Of a DNA stretch of 64,000 nt, positions 1 through 9,476 are shown piece after piece. The notes under the pieces are model-generated. The model searched no databases. It had not been told where the DNA came from and saw only the letters and a list, made by a program, of their open reading frames with translations. How positions within the stretch are numbered: the first letter of the stretch is position 1; each line of letters starts with the position of its first letter. Source of the DNA: Hymenobacter cavernae (GTDB lineage: Bacteria; Bacteroidota; Bacteroidia; Cytophagales; Hymenobacteraceae); NCBI RefSeq assembly GCF_014641455.1, contig NZ_BMHT01000006.1:186001-250000 (forward strand), given 5' to 3'. The position numbers and the translations under genes are program-made.

Positions 1-174
1 CACGCCGTACCTGCCTAGCAGCTCAATAAAGGTTCGTTTGGAAAGCCCGCAGATTTCCGCTGCTTGCCCAAGCGAAACTTTCCCTTGTTCATACAGGCGC
101 GTTGCAACCAGCATTGCTACTTCGTTAGCATCTAAATTCAGCGTATCAGGTAGGTTGAGGGTTATTGTTTGCAT
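1..174 (-). CDS. UPF0175 family protein, C-terminus cut by window edge
   Basis: Reading the minus strand from an ATG at 172-174 gives 58 codons open to the window edge, beginning MQTITLNLPDTLNL and continuing with a helix, VAMLVATRLYEQGKVSLG, then QAAEICGLSKRTFIELL. The opening beta strand with the ATRLYEQGKVSLGQAAEIAG-like helix pair is the hallmark of UPF0175 proteins, small putative DNA-binding antitoxin-like proteins often paired with a PIN-domain toxin. The partner, if any, would lie to the left of this window. Only the start is visible, so the total length and any operon cannot be judged. Family known from established knowledge; the antitoxin role is inference. Confidence 0.75.
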   Translation of the reverse strand, partial: MQTITLNLPDTLNLDANEVAMLVATRLYEQGKVSLGQAAEICGLSKRTFIELLGRYGV

Positions 175-356
175 GCGCTAAAAGAGTAGTCAAACGAAAT
201 GTAGCGACAATCCACCAGTGTTTTGCTATGCTACATGTCACCAAAACCCGGCATTCTTTCCTCCACCGAAAACACACTAACTTCGCCCAGCGCCTACCGC
301 AAGCAACTCTTGCCCTAGCTTCGGGGTTCTTATCGCTCTAGCTATCCAATTCGCCT

Positions 357-2432
357 TTGATTTCCTTTGCCTCCTCTCCCTGGCTGATTCTACTGTGCCT
401 GGCCGTGGGCGCGGGCTACGCGGCCCTGCTCTACTCGGCCAAAGCGCCGTGGAGCAAGCCGCTGAACTACGGCCTGGCTTTGCTGCGCTTCCTGGTAGTC
501 AGCTTCTTGTGCTTTTTGCTGCTCTCCCCGTTCGTGAAGACGACCAGCACGACGACCGAAAAGCCTACCGTGGTACTGGCCGTCGACAACTCGCAATCGG
601 TTGGGCTGTTTACGCCGCCGGCCGTGCTCAGCCAGGCTACCGCTGGTATGCAGCAGCTCATTACATCGTTGCGCGGCCGGGGCTTCAACGTGGAAACCCG
701 CACGCTCGACCCGAACGCCCGCGCCTCCCGGCCCGATTCGCTGCGCTTCCAGGCGCCCGCTACGGACTTGAACGGGCTGCTCTCCGGCGTGCAGGAAGCC
801 TACGACGGGCGCAACCTGGCCGGCGTGGTGCTGGTGTCGGATGGCATTGTGAACCAGGGTCAGTCGCCGGTGTATTCGGAGTTTAACTTCCCGATTTACA
901 GCGTAGCCGTGGGCGACACGGTGCCGAAGAAAGACCTGAGCCTGCCGGCGCTTACGTATAACCGTGTGGCTTTTAGTGGCAACCGCTTCCCGATTGAAGC
1001 CGAAATCGGCTACGATGGCTTTAGCGGCGGCGTAGCCAACGTCCAGCTGCGCGAAAATGGCCGCGTGCTGGAAACCAAGCGCGTGAACCTAGCTCCGGGT
1101 CGGCGGCGCCAGAAAACAACGTTTCTAATTACGGCACCGGCGCCCGGCAAACGGCGCTACGAGGTCGTCATTGAGAAGCAAGCCGGCGAATTCACTACAC
1201 TCAATAACAACAAGTTCGCCTACGTGGAAGTGGTGAAAGGCAAGCTGCGCGTGCTGCTGGCCGGCGCCGCGCCTCACCCCGATTTGAAGGCGTTGCGGGC
1301 CGCCATTCTGCAAAACGACAACTTCGACCTGGTTTCGTACCTGCCTGGCATTGCGCCGCTCAAGGCTCAGGATTACGATGTTGCCATTCTGCACCAGCTA
1401 CCGGCCCGCGGCGGTGTAGGTGGCGAGGTGTTGGCGCAGGTACGTGCAAAGCGCATTCCGGCCTTTTACATCCTGGGCGCGCAATCGGACCTGAATGCGT
1501 ACAACAACCTAGGTTCGGGGCTCACCATCACGCCCCGCGGCACCCAGACCGACGACGTGACGCCAGTGCCGAACCCTACGTTTTCGCGGTTTTCCTTCGA
1601 GGAAGATGCATTGCGGCGCTTCGCTGCTTACCCGCCCGCCGCCGTGCCCTTTGGCGACTTGCGCCTGGGTGGCGGTGCCGAAGCAGCCTTGTTTCAGCAA
1701 GTTGGCAAAGTAAGCACCCAGAAGCCGCTGCTGGTATTCGGTGGTTCGCTGGAACAAAAGCAGGCCACGCTCCTTACCGACGGCAGTTGGCAGTGGCGCC
1801 TGCAAGAAGCCGCCGACCACGACGACCGCCCCGAAGCTTATGACCGCTTCATCATCCGCACGCTCCAGCTCCTGACGCAGAACGCCAACAAGAAGCGCCT
1901 CGACGTGTATCCCACGCAAGACGCCTTCACCACCGCCGATGATATAACCTTCGGCGCGGAAACCTACAACGCCATTTTCGAGCGCATCTACGGCCAGCAG
2001 ATCAGCCTTACGCTCACTGATGAGAAAAATAAGACGCGCACCTTCAGCTTCACCAACAGCGAAGATGGAGCTCCGCTGCACCTAGGTCCGTTACCGGGCG
2101 GCCTCTACCGCTACCAGGCCCGCGCTACCCTAGGCGGCCAGCCGCAGCAAGACCGGGGTGAGCTGCTGGTTCAGGAGCAGCAGCTCGAAGCCCTCGATGC
2201 CCGCGCCGACCACAACCTGCTCTACCAGCTCAGCCGCCGCAATGGCTCGCGGCTGTATTACCCGAGCCAATTCGCCCAGCTCACCCAGGATATTCAAAAA
2301 GCCGACTACAAACCGGTGATTTACAGCCAAGAGGATCTGAAGGATCTTATTAACCTGAAATGGTTGTTCTTCCTCATCCTGGCGCTGGTGACAGCCGAAT
2401 GGGCCGCCCGCAAGTATTTGGGCGGAATTTGA
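357..2432 (+). CDS. VWA-domain membrane protein (BatA-like, C-terminal anchor)
   Basis: A 691-residue protein with two N-terminal membrane segments (about residues 8-26 and 41-60), then a von Willebrand factor A fold whose metal-binding motif is DNSQS at residues 77-81, followed by VVLVSDG near residue 160. A long extracytoplasmic part of beta-rich modules leads to a last membrane segment near residues 668-688. This layout matches Bacteroidota VWA membrane proteins of the BatA/aerotolerance type and related amidotransferase-like proteins; the exact function is unknown. The start is TTG at 357: an in-frame TAG lies at 339-341 and no ATG is near, so a non-ATG start is needed. It stands alone, followed by a diverged inverted repeat. 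Confidence 0.8.
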   Translation: MISFASSPWLILLCLAVGAGYAALLYSAKAPWSKPLNYGLALLRFLVVSFLCFLLLSPFVKTTSTTTEKPTVVLAVDNSQSVGLFTPPAVLSQATAGMQQLITSLRGRGFNVETRTLDPNARASRPDSLRFQAPATDLNGLLSGVQEAYDGRNLAGVVLVSDGIVNQGQSPVYSEFNFPIYSVAVGDTVPKKDLSLPALTYNRVAFSGNRFPIEAEIGYDGFSGGVANVQLRENGRVLETKRVNLAPGRRRQKTTFLITAPAPGKRRYEVVIEKQAGEFTTLNNNKFAYVEVVKGKLRVLLAGAAPHPDLKALRAAILQNDNFDLVSYLPGIAPLKAQDYDVAILHQLPARGGVGGEVLAQVRAKRIPAFYILGAQSDLNAYNNLGSGLTITPRGTQTDDVTPVPNPTFSRFSFEEDALRRFAAYPPAAVPFGDLRLGGGAEAALFQQVGKVSTQKPLLVFGGSLEQKQATLLTDGSWQWRLQEAADHDDRPEAYDRFIIRTLQLLTQNANKKRLDVYPTQDAFTTADDITFGAETYNAIFERIYGQQISLTLTDEKNKTRTFSFTNSEDGAPLHLGPLPGGLYRYQARATLGGQPQQDRGELLVQEQQLEALDARADHNLLYQLSRRNGSRLYYPSQFAQLTQDIQKADYKPVIYSQEDLKDLINLKWLFFLILALVTAEWAARKYLGGI

Positions 2433-2434
2433 TT

Positions 2435-2545
2435 GTGGGAACGCACCGCGGCGCGTTCGTCGTTGAACGACTCGTCCACTAGTAAATTACGTGTGTATTG
2501 TTTTGCAAACGGCGCGGGCGAGAACGCGCTGTGGCGCGGTCCTAC
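2435..2545. repeat. Diverged inverted repeat, GGAACGCGCC family
   Basis: The arms at 2435-2458 and 2522-2545 pair with several mismatches. Both resemble the family seen cleanly at 53531-53560 and 61961-62052 (core GGAACGCGCCACGGCGCGTTC). The element starts directly after the stop codon of the VWA gene. An old copy of the same element is the likely reading. Confidence 0.6.
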
Positions 2546-2582
2546 ATTCGTTGCTCGATTCTACTTTATTATTTTGCACACC

Positions 2583-3071
2583 ATGAAATCTGCTCCGCTT
2601 TTCCTCCTGATTGGGTCTGCCTTGCTGGCTAGCTGTAATTCAACTGAGAGGCAAGCAAAAGCTGCTGTTTCTGACTACATCAGCAGTGGCCTGGGTGAAC
2701 CCGGCTACTATCGACCCGAGAAGTTTACGCTTCGTCCGTACACCCGCAAAGACTCCGTGGCCTACGCTGCCCAGCTCGCCGAGCTGACAGCCGCCGCTGA
2801 CACGGTGATTTTTCGCGATGAAGCCGGCCACATTCTGCCGCGCCCTACTGCCGCCGCTGCCAACAAAGCGCAGATCTCCACCAAGCTAGCTTCCGATGCC
2901 ACGCCCATTGCCACCTACGTGTATCATACGTACCGCGAGCAAAGCAAAACCGGCCGCACCTCCCGCGACAGTGGCGAGTTCATCGTCTACCCCAACGGCA
3001 ACGTGATAACCCTGGTGCCGCGCCGCGTGCGCGAAGCTAGGTTGAAGCAATTGCAAGCGCAAAAGCAGTAA
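2583..3071 (+). CDS. Hypothetical lipoprotein
   Basis: A 162-residue protein. The start is the ATG at 2583, because it gives a clean lipoprotein signal (MKSAPLFLLIGSALLASC, lipobox LLASC, cysteine at residue 18); the reading frame is open further upstream but there it runs through the inverted repeat. The mature part is charged and ends in a run of Arg/Lys/Gln helix. No family recognised. It would be exported and lipid-anchored, probably at the inner or outer membrane. A long stem-loop element follows it. Confidence 0.7.
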   Translation: MKSAPLFLLIGSALLASCNSTERQAKAAVSDYISSGLGEPGYYRPEKFTLRPYTRKDSVAYAAQLAELTAAADTVIFRDEAGHILPRPTAAAANKAQISTKLASDATPIATYVYHTYREQSKTGRTSRDSGEFIVYPNGNVITLVPRRVREARLKQLQAQKQ

Positions 3072-3096
3072 CTTTCTTTTGAAAGAACGGCCTCGT

Positions 3097-3227
3097 TGAA
3101 CAAGTGTAGAGACGCGAAGTGTCGCGTCTCCTCGTTGCTGATGTTGTTTATCTAGGTAGGTCGTTCAACGAGGAGACGCGAACCGAAGGAAGGCGTAAGC
3201 CAAATGTCGCGTCTCTACACCTGTTCA
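3097..3227. repeat. Inverted repeat element, TAGAGACGCG family, copy 1
   Basis: The outer arms (TGAACAAGTGTAGAGACGCG at 3097 and its near-complement ending at 3227) enclose a second short palindrome GAGACGCGAAGTGTCGCGTCTC-like and a spacer with GTTGCTGATGTTGTTTAT and TCGTTCAACGA. The same layout recurs at 7464-7568 and, with altered stem bases, at 60961-61078. It lies between two same-strand genes. TCTAGGTAGG is in the centre. Confidence 0.85.
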
Positions 3228-3269
3228 GTTCAGCAGGAGATTCTCTTACTTCATTCTATTTCAATCCCA

Positions 3270-4028
3270 ATGCGTTACGTTCTCGTCAACAAGCCTTTTG
3301 AAGTTCTTACCCAGTTTACCGACGAGAATGGCCGGACGACGCTCAAGGAGTTTGTGCCGGTGCCCGGCATCTATCCCGTCGGCCGCCTCGATTTCGACAG
3401 TGAAGGCCTCGTGCTGCTCACCGACGACAAGCCCTTGCAACATCGCCTGGCTGATCCGCGCTTTAAAGTGCCCAAAACCTACTTGGTGCAAGTAGAAGGC
3501 GAGCCGACCGAAGAGGCCTTAGAAAAGCTGCGCCGTGGCGTGCAGATCAAAGACGGCTTCACGACGCCGGCACAAGTAGAACTGCTCGCCGAAGTGCCCG
3601 CGCTTTGGGAACGAAGTAAGCCCATTCGCTTCCGGGCCAATATTCCGACCTCGTGGGTCAGCATCACGATTTCGCAGGGTATGAACCGGCAGGTGCGCAA
3701 AATGACGGCTGCTGTGGGCTTTCCCACCCTGCGCCTCGTGCGCTCCCAGATTGCGCACCTAGGTCTTGAAAACCTAGCTCCCGGCCAATGGCGCGAACTG
3801 ACGGCGGAAGAAGTCAAGAAACTAAAAGCTGCTTTTTCGGCCACCAAACAGCCCGATCAACGGCCTGTTCTGACGAAAAAAGGGGATGCTAACGTTACTT
3901 CCCCCGAGAAGCCGGCGACCCGCAAACCAGTTGGTAGTCGTCCGGGTGGTCCTAAACCCTCCGGTGGCCCGGCAGGTTCCGGTAGTCGGCCGCCGCGTGG
4001 CGAGTCTTCTTCACGCCGTCCTCGATGA
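3270..4028 (+). CDS. rluE: RluE-like 23S rRNA pseudouridine synthase
   Basis: A 252-residue protein of the RsuA/RluB/RluE/RluF group, which isomerises a single uridine in rRNA. It shows PVGRLDFDSEGLVLLT at residues 36-51, with the catalytic Asp at residue 41, and the later strand NRQVRKM. There is no S4 RNA-binding domain before the catalytic domain, which fits RluE (U2457 of 23S rRNA in E. coli) better than RsuA or RluB. The last 50 or so residues are a low-complexity Pro/Gly/Ser/Arg tail, common on Bacteroidota RNA-binding proteins. The start is the ATG at 3270 (MRYVLVNKPF); the open frame upstream lies in the inverted repeat. Its stop overlaps the next gene (ATGA, 4025-4028), so the two are translationally coupled. 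The site assignment is inference. Confidence 0.85.
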   Translation: MRYVLVNKPFEVLTQFTDENGRTTLKEFVPVPGIYPVGRLDFDSEGLVLLTDDKPLQHRLADPRFKVPKTYLVQVEGEPTEEALEKLRRGVQIKDGFTTPAQVELLAEVPALWERSKPIRFRANIPTSWVSITISQGMNRQVRKMTAAVGFPTLRLVRSQIAHLGLENLAPGQWRELTAEEVKKLKAAFSATKQPDQRPVLTKKGDANVTSPEKPATRKPVGSRPGGPKPSGGPAGSGSRPPRGESSSRRPR

Positions 4029-4987
4029 AACTACGTTCTCCGCTCACTGCTGGCACTCTTTTCCTGTTTGCCTCGGCTAATGTGCTAGCTTTTTGTCACG
4101 CCTGGAACTTCACGCATTTCTCGACTGACATCAAGCCGCGTACTGATCAGCCGGAAGAGCTTTCCCGAATTGAGCGGCTGAAAGTGCTGCTCACGGGAGT
4201 CGAGAACCCGAAGCCTGTAAACGAGGTTTATCCCGATTTTCCGTACGAAACCATCAACCTGGCTAGCCCGAATGGCCGCTTGGAAGCGTGGTACAGTGTA
4301 TTGCCGAATGCGAAAGGCTGCGTGGCCTTGTTTCACGGGTACACCGGCAACAAAGCGAAGCTGTTGCATGAGGCCGAGAACTTCCGGCAGCTAGGTTACT
4401 CGACGCTGCTCGTCGATTTCTCAGGCAATGGCGGCTCGGAAGGAAATCAATGCACCGTTGGCTACCGCGAAGCGTTCGATGTAGCAGCTGCCTTCCAGTT
4501 TTTGCAGCAGCAAAATCCTGAACTGCCGGTGTGCCTTTATGGCATTTCGATGGGTGCGGTGGCTATTCTGCGGTCGCAGAGTGAGCTAGGTATCAGGCCA
4601 ACAGCCAGCATCATCGAGTGCCCCTACGGCAGCTTGCTCGAAACCACCCAGATTCGCTTTCATTCGATGGGTGTACCGGATTTTCCGCTGGCCAACCTGC
4701 TCCTGTTTTGGGGCGGCGTGCAAAATGGATTCTGGCCCTTTAAGGTTGATTCGCGCGACTATGCGCGCCGCGTCACCGCTCCCACCCTGCTCCTCTACGG
4801 CCTCGACGACGCCCGCGTGACACGCCAGGAAACCGATGATATTTTCGACGCCTTGGGTGGCCCGAAGGATAGACATTACTTTGCTGGTGTTGGCCACGAA
4901 CCTTATTACGTTCTACACTTAGAAACTTGGCGGAATAAGATCAGCGGTTTTCTGGAGCAATACGTTACGCGACAGTCAGAAGTCTAG
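4025..4987 (+). CDS. Alpha/beta hydrolase, exported or membrane-anchored
   Basis: A 320-residue alpha/beta hydrolase. An N-terminal hydrophobic segment (residues 5-25) suggests export or anchoring. The oxyanion-type LFHGYTGNK is at 102-110, the nucleophile elbow GISMG at 173-177 puts the Ser at 175, acid candidates are D261/D262 in YGLDDARV, and the His is at 291 in GVGHEPY. The fold resembles the YqkD/BEM46-like serine aminopeptidase S33 group; the substrate cannot be read. It overlaps the pseudouridine synthase by four bases. That pairing is probably only transcriptional, as no functional link is evident. Confidence 0.8.
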   Translation: MKLRSPLTAGTLFLFASANVLAFCHAWNFTHFSTDIKPRTDQPEELSRIERLKVLLTGVENPKPVNEVYPDFPYETINLASPNGRLEAWYSVLPNAKGCVALFHGYTGNKAKLLHEAENFRQLGYSTLLVDFSGNGGSEGNQCTVGYREAFDVAAAFQFLQQQNPELPVCLYGISMGAVAILRSQSELGIRPTASIIECPYGSLLETTQIRFHSMGVPDFPLANLLLFWGGVQNGFWPFKVDSRDYARRVTAPTLLLYGLDDARVTRQETDDIFDALGGPKDRHYFAGVGHEPYYVLHLETWRNKISGFLEQYVTRQSEV

Positions 4988-5087
4988 CTTCGCGTATTGT
5001 TGCACGACTCGCGCCTTGGTCCGACGCTCTAGCGTCCGACCGTTTTGTCGGCTGCTGACACTTACACAAGCTAGGTGCACATGCATC

Positions 5088-5134
5088 GTTCGACCAGCGC
5101 GGCCGGATTATAAATCCGGCCGCGCTGGTCGAAC
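5088..5134. repeat. Perfect 22-bp inverted repeat in the gap before dnaK
   Basis: The arms at 5088-5109 and 5113-5134 (GTTCGACCAGCGCGGCCGGATT and complement) have a 3-base loop ATA. There is no U-tract after it, so it is not a standard terminator. The rest of the 4988-5442 gap shows no gene. It becomes AT-richer towards dnaK (AATTATAAACTGTAACC just before the ATG), the likely promoter and leader region, but no CIRCE-type heat-shock operator was seen. Confidence 0.85.
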
Positions 5135-5442
5135 AACACCGAGCAGCCCTAATCTAGCTCAACAAATAGCTCGACTTAGTGCGTGCTACTCAACGCGGTA
5201 CGAAGCTCAGGCTTTGCGTTACAGGCCACAAGTAAGCCGTCTTGACAGTTGGCCGCTTGCCATTTTCCCGCATAAAAGTCAGTCCGACCGGAAAAGTCGT
5301 TAGCAACGGGCCGTTGTTGACAATCTGTCACGAAAAAAGCCTAAAAATGGCCCTGGTACGCTGCTTGTCATTACCCTGGCGTGCATGACTCGCACACCTT
5401 GAAACTGACATTTCCTCTTAATTATAAACTGTAACCATTCAC

Positions 5443-7380
5443 ATGGGAAAGATAATCGGTATTGACCTTGGCACCACCAACTCGTGCGTAGCCGTTATGG
5501 AAGGCAACGAGCCAGTGGTGATTCCGAATAGCGAAGGTCGTCGCACGACTCCCTCGATTGTGGCCTTCCTGGATAATGGCAAAGGCGAGCGTAAAGTCGG
5601 TGATCCGGCAAAGCGTCAGGCCATTACCAACCCTAAGAATACAATTCAGTCGATCAAGCGCTTCATGGGCCGCGGCTTCGGTGAAGTGACTGAAGAAACC
5701 AAGCACGTATCCTACGAGCTGGTGCGCGGTTCCAACAACACCGTAGCAGTTCAGATCGGTGACCGTCAATATACGCCCCAGGAGATTTCGGCAATGGTGC
5801 TTCAGAAAATGAAGCAAACTGCTGAAGACTACCTAGGTACCACTGTCACGGAAGCCGTTATCACGGTTCCCGCCTACTTCAACGACGCCCAGCGCCAGGC
5901 TACGAAAGAAGCCGGTGCTATTGCCGGCCTCGATGTGAAGCGTATCATCAACGAGCCGACCGCCGCTGCTTTGGCCTACGGCCTTGATAAAAAGCACACC
6001 GACCAGAAAATCGCTGTGTACGACCTAGGTGGTGGTACCTTCGATATCTCGATTCTGGAGCTTGGCGACGGCGTGTTCGAAGTACTGAGCACCAACGGTG
6101 ACACCCACCTAGGTGGCGACGACTTCGACCAGGTTATCATCAACTTCCTGGCTGAAACGTTCTCTTCGGAAAACGAAGGCCTTGATCTGCGCAAAGATCC
6201 TATGGCTCTGCAGCGCTTGAAAGAAGCTGCTGAAAAAGCTAAAGTAGAGCTTTCCAGCTCAAACGAGACCGAAATCAACCTGCCTTACGTGACGGCTACC
6301 GCTTCGGGTCCAAAGCACTTGGTAGTGAAACTGAGCCGCGCCAAGTTCGAGCAACTCGCTGACAGCTTGGTTCGTCGCTCGATGGAGCCTTGCAAAAAGG
6401 CGCTGCAAGATGCGGGCCTGAGCACGTCGGACATCGACGAAGTAATCCTGGTGGGTGGTTCGACGCGTATCCCCCGCATCCAGGAAGAAGTTGAGCGCTT
6501 CTTCGGCAAGAAGCCTTCGAAAGGTGTAAACCCCGACGAAGTGGTTGCTGTGGGTGCTGCCATCCAGGGTGGTGTACTGACCGGTGAAGTAAAAGACGTT
6601 CTGCTGCTCGACGTGACCCCGCTTTCGCTGGGTATCGAAACGATGGGCGGCGTGATGACCAAGCTTATCGAGTCGAACACGACGATTCCAACCAAGAAAT
6701 CGGAGACGTTCTCGACGGCTTCCGACAACCAGCCTTCGGTTGAGATTCACGTACTGCAAGGTGAGCGTCCATTGGCCAGCCAGAACCGCACCATCGGCCG
6801 CTTCCACTTGTCGGATATCCCACCAGCACCGCGTGGCGTTCCGCAAATCGAAGTAACTTTCGACATCGACGCCAATGGTATCCTGCACGTATCGGCCAAA
6901 GACAAAGGCACGGGCAAAGAGCAGAAGATCCGTATTGAAGCTTCGTCAGGCTTGTCTGACGCCGATATCGAGCGGATGCGCAACGAAGCCAAAGCCAACG
7001 AACAAGCTGACAAAGAGGAGAAAGAGCGCATTGAGAAGGTAAACGCTGCCGACTCGATGATCTTCCAGACCGAAAAGCAGCTGAAAGAGTACGGCGATAA
7101 GCTGAGCGCTGGCAACAAAACCGCCATCGAAAATGCCCTGGCTGACCTGCGCAAAGCGCACGAAAGCAAAGACCTAGCTCAGATCAGCACCGCGATGGAT
7201 GCCATCAACGCTGCTTGGCAGACGGCTTCGACCGAGATGTACAACGCTACCCAAGGTGGCGCCGACGGTCAGCCTGGCGCTGACGGTTTCGGCGGCCAAC
7301 CTGGTGGCAACGGCCAGCAAGGCCAGCCCGCCGGCCACGACAACGTGACCGACGTAGATTACGAAGAAGTAGGCAAGTAA
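5443..7380 (+). CDS. dnaK: Molecular chaperone DnaK (Hsp70)
   Basis: A 645-residue Hsp70, normal length for the family. The ATPase domain starts with [13 protein letters not shown] (residues 6-18); the phosphate-2 motif DLGGGTFD and the adenosine motif VGGSTRIP are intact. The substrate-binding domain has the interdomain linker [16 protein letters not shown]. The helical lid is followed by a Gly/Gln/Pro-rich tail that ends DVDYEEVGK. It binds exposed hydrophobic stretches of unfolded clients in the cytoplasm, driven by ATP and helped by DnaJ and GrpE. Neither cochaperone gene is adjacent; this copy stands alone, which is common in Bacteroidota. Three CTA-GGT Leu-Gly pairs lie in its ATPase half. 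A strong terminator follows. Confidence 0.98.
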   Translation: MGKIIGIDLGTTNSCVAVMEGNEPVVIPNSEGRRTTPSIVAFLDNGKGERKVGDPAKRQAITNPKNTIQSIKRFMGRGFGEVTEETKHVSYELVRGSNNTVAVQIGDRQYTPQEISAMVLQKMKQTAEDYLGTTVTEAVITVPAYFNDAQRQATKEAGAIAGLDVKRIINEPTAAALAYGLDKKHTDQKIAVYDLGGGTFDISILELGDGVFEVLSTNGDTHLGGDDFDQVIINFLAETFSSENEGLDLRKDPMALQRLKEAAEKAKVELSSSNETEINLPYVTATASGPKHLVVKLSRAKFEQLADSLVRRSMEPCKKALQDAGLSTSDIDEVILVGGSTRIPRIQEEVERFFGKKPSKGVNPDEVVAVGAAIQGGVLTGEVKDVLLLDVTPLSLGIETMGGVMTKLIESNTTIPTKKSETFSTASDNQPSVEIHVLQGERPLASQNRTIGRFHLSDIPPAPRGVPQIEVTFDIDANGILHVSAKDKGTGKEQKIRIEASSGLSDADIERMRNEAKANEQADKEEKERIEKVNAADSMIFQTEKQLKEYGDKLSAGNKTAIENALADLRKAHESKDLAQISTAMDAINAAWQTASTEMYNATQGGADGQPGADGFGGQPGGNGQQGQPAGHDNVTDVDYEEVGK

Positions 7381-7398
7381 TTGCCGGCTTTAGAATAG

Positions 7399-7432
7399 AA
7401 AAGGCCCAGGAGCTAGCTCCTGGGCCTTTTTG
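7399..7432 (+). terminator. Rho-independent terminator of dnaK
   Basis: A perfect palindrome (AAAAGGCCCAGGAG-CTAG-CTCCTGGGCC plus T-run) sits 18 bases after the dnaK stop. The turn of the hairpin is the tetramer CTAG. Confidence 0.9.
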
Positions 7433-7463
7433 TTTTAACGTCTTTAGGACGTTGTAGCAAGCG

Positions 7464-7568
7464 TGTAGAGACGCGACACTTCGCGTCTCGTCGTTGCTGA
7501 TGTTGTTTATTATGAATCGTCCTAATTGGATCGTTCAACGACAAGACGCGAAGTGTCGCGTCTCTACA
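7464..7568. repeat. Inverted repeat element, TAGAGACGCG family, copy 2
   Basis: The outer arms are TGTAGAGACGCGACACTTCG and its complement. The inner spacer shares GTTGCTGATGTTGTTTAT and ATCGTTCAACGA with copy 1 (3097-3227). It lies between the dnaK terminator and the convergent gene at 7611-8282. Confidence 0.85.
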
Positions 7569-7610
7569 AATGACCGACGAAGTAGAGGTTGCTTACAGAA
7601 CCGTTCGTCT

Positions 7611-8282
7611 CTACTTCCACACTTCCTCCGGATTAAACTCTTCCAGATACCGCTTCGGCAGTTTCAGCGTGCGCCGCGTCTTCTTCACCTGATCCTGGTC
7701 AATTCTTCCCTTCGAGACTTCTTGGATTGCGGTGAGCAGGTTGGTGCTGGTGGTGCTAATATCTCCTTCGGCCCGGTCAACGACTACCTCATCAAGGCCG
7801 ATGAGGCGCATGCGATTCGTGCTAGGTTCGTAGCGAAAACGCGTGGTCGAGTTCCATGATTCGCGCGAGCCACCTTCCTGGTAGATGATTACGACGCCTT
7901 TCTTCACGCTTACGTCAGGCGTGCCACCTTCGTCGCCACCTAGCATTCCGAAGCAGCTTTTGCAGTACACGGCCTTGTTTGTCGCGCCCACGCGTTTCCA
8001 GGTGCCGTCGGGTTGTGCCAGGAGCACGACCAATGCGCGTTCATCACCCGAATCTTCCTGACCAGCTATTTTCTTCTCGTTCAACAATAACACTTTGTCG
8101 GGTCGAGTATCAGCGTTGAGGTCAGCGGTAAGCTGACGCTCTACCAACCAGCCACTTGGCACGAAGCTCGTGGGCTGCGGACCAGCCAAAGGAATGCGTT
8201 GCAGGTTGAGGGCGCGGGGCGCGTCCGGGCCTTGTAAAATGCTCAACAGGCTAGCTGCGGCGACAATGGGGAATGATAGCAT
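7611..8282 (-). CDS. Hypothetical exported protein
   Basis: A 223-residue protein with a weak N-terminal hydrophobic segment (MLSFPIVAAASLLSIL). The core VERQLTADLNADTRPDKVLLLN resembles an FG-GAP/VCBS-like calcium-type strand (DLNADTRPD), as in Bacteroidota proteins that report as VCBS-repeat or conserved hypothetical. It contains a C-K-S-C pair (YCKSCFGMLGGDEGG). No enzyme motif is visible. It probably acts in the periplasm. It is divergent from the FAD monooxygenase, whose start lies 45 bases away. Function unknown. Confidence 0.6.
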   Translation of the reverse strand: MLSFPIVAAASLLSILQGPDAPRALNLQRIPLAGPQPTSFVPSGWLVERQLTADLNADTRPDKVLLLNEKKIAGQEDSGDERALVVLLAQPDGTWKRVGATNKAVYCKSCFGMLGGDEGGTPDVSVKKGVVIIYQEGGSRESWNSTTRFRYEPSTNRMRLIGLDEVVVDRAEGDISTTSTNLLTAIQEVSKGRIDQDQVKKTRRTLKLPKRYLEEFNPEEVWK

Positions 8283-8327
8283 AGCGAAAAGTTGTTGCTA
8301 AAATTGCACCACTCTTCAGCTCTCTTC

Positions 8328-9476
8328 ATGCACTTTCTCATCATCGGCGCGGGCATCAATGGCCTCACTACGGCGCGGGCACTGCTCAACCTAGGTCACA
8401 CGGTGCAGGTGTTTGAGGCTGCCCGCGAGCTGCGCGAAATCGGGGCCGGTGTGGTGCTGGGTGCCAACGCTATGCAGGCGCTTCAGCAGCTAGGTTTGTA
8501 CGACGCCGTGCTGGCTTATACGCAGCCCGTCAAAGGGTTGCGGCTGCTCGATCAGCAAGGCCGGCCGCTGCAGATTGCCGACACGGAGCCGTTCACGCGC
8601 AAGCTAGGTTTCGACAACGTAGGCATTCACCGCGCCGATTTGCAGAAGGCCTTGCTCAGCGAACTGCCGTCCGATGTCGTGCAGCTAGGTAAGCCGTTCG
8701 TGCGCTTCGACGAGAAAGGCAATCAAGTAATTGCGCACTTTTCCGATGACTCCACGGCCACTGGCGACGCCTTACTGGCCGCTGATGGAATTCGCTCGCG
8801 GGTACGCTTGCAGCTACTGCCCAAGAGCCAACCGCGCTACGCCGGCTACACCTGCTGGCGCGCCGTTGTGGATGCCGCGAACCTAGGTTTGCCGTCCGGC
8901 AACTCCACCGAAATCTGGGGGACGCAAGGGCGGCGCTTCGGCTACGTGCCGCTGGTGGATGGGCGCGTGTACTGGTTTGCCTGCGTGAATACGCCTATTC
9001 CAAACGACCCGGCTTTTAAGAACCTAGGTAAGGCGGAAGTGCAACAGATCTTTGCCGATCTCCCCCATCCCGTCTCCGAGTTGCTGGCTCACACGCCCAC
9101 CGAAGCGTATCTGTGGGGCGACATTCTGGACATCAAGCCTATTCGCCACTTCGCCTACGGGCGTGTGCTGCTGCTCGGCGACGCGGCCCACGCCACCACG
9201 CCGAACCTAGGTCAGGGCGCCGGGCAAGCGGTAGAAGACGCAGCGGTGCTGGCGAGCTGCCTGCAAAAACACGCGGAGTTGTCCGCTGCTTTCTGCGAGT
9301 TCGAGCGCAGGCGGCGGCCCCGCACCACCCGTATCGTGCAGACGTCCTGGTTTTTGGGCTGGGCTTCGCAGATCAGGAACCCGTTTATCTATAAGCTGCG
9401 CAACACCGTGATGCGCCTGCTCCCGGCTGCTGTGGCGCAGTGGCAAATGGCCTTCCTCTACGAATCCGATGATTAA
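8328..9476 (+). CDS. FAD-dependent monooxygenase (class A flavoprotein hydroxylase)
   Basis: A 382-residue protein. It begins with the Rossmann dinucleotide motif LIIGAGINGL (residues 4-13). The FAD-ribityl motif GDAAHATTPNLGQGAG is at about 284-299, and the DG-type motif is LLAADGIRSRVR. This is the p-hydroxybenzoate-hydroxylase fold, as in salicylate, 6-hydroxynicotinate or zeaxanthin-epoxidase-like enzymes. They hydroxylate an aromatic or polyene substrate using NAD(P)H and O2. The substrate cannot be read, and no pathway genes are adjacent. The ATG at 8328 is chosen because the Rossmann strand follows at once; an upstream TTG at 8292 is possible but would add a poor leader. Six CTA-GGT pairs occur in this gene. 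Confidence 0.85.
   Translation: MHFLIIGAGINGLTTARALLNLGHTVQVFEAARELREIGAGVVLGANAMQALQQLGLYDAVLAYTQPVKGLRLLDQQGRPLQIADTEPFTRKLGFDNVGIHRADLQKALLSELPSDVVQLGKPFVRFDEKGNQVIAHFSDDSTATGDALLAADGIRSRVRLQLLPKSQPRYAGYTCWRAVVDAANLGLPSGNSTEIWGTQGRRFGYVPLVDGRVYWFACVNTPIPNDPAFKNLGKAEVQQIFADLPHPVSELLAHTPTEAYLWGDILDIKPIRHFAYGRVLLLGDAAHATTPNLGQGAGQAVEDAAVLASCLQKHAELSAAFCEFERRRRPRTTRIVQTSWFLGWASQIRNPFIYKLRNTVMRLLPAAVAQWQMAFLYESDD

Noticed and set aside
390-2330. Several long open frames antisense to the VWA gene and most other genes
   Set aside because: They lie opposite well-supported genes, have skewed Arg/Ala/Gly content and no family pattern. They are the normal result of GC-rich coding DNA.
3119-3301. Small open frame inside the TAGAGACGCG element
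   Set aside because: It is made of repeat sequence and would overlap the pseudouridine synthase start. No protein-like pattern.
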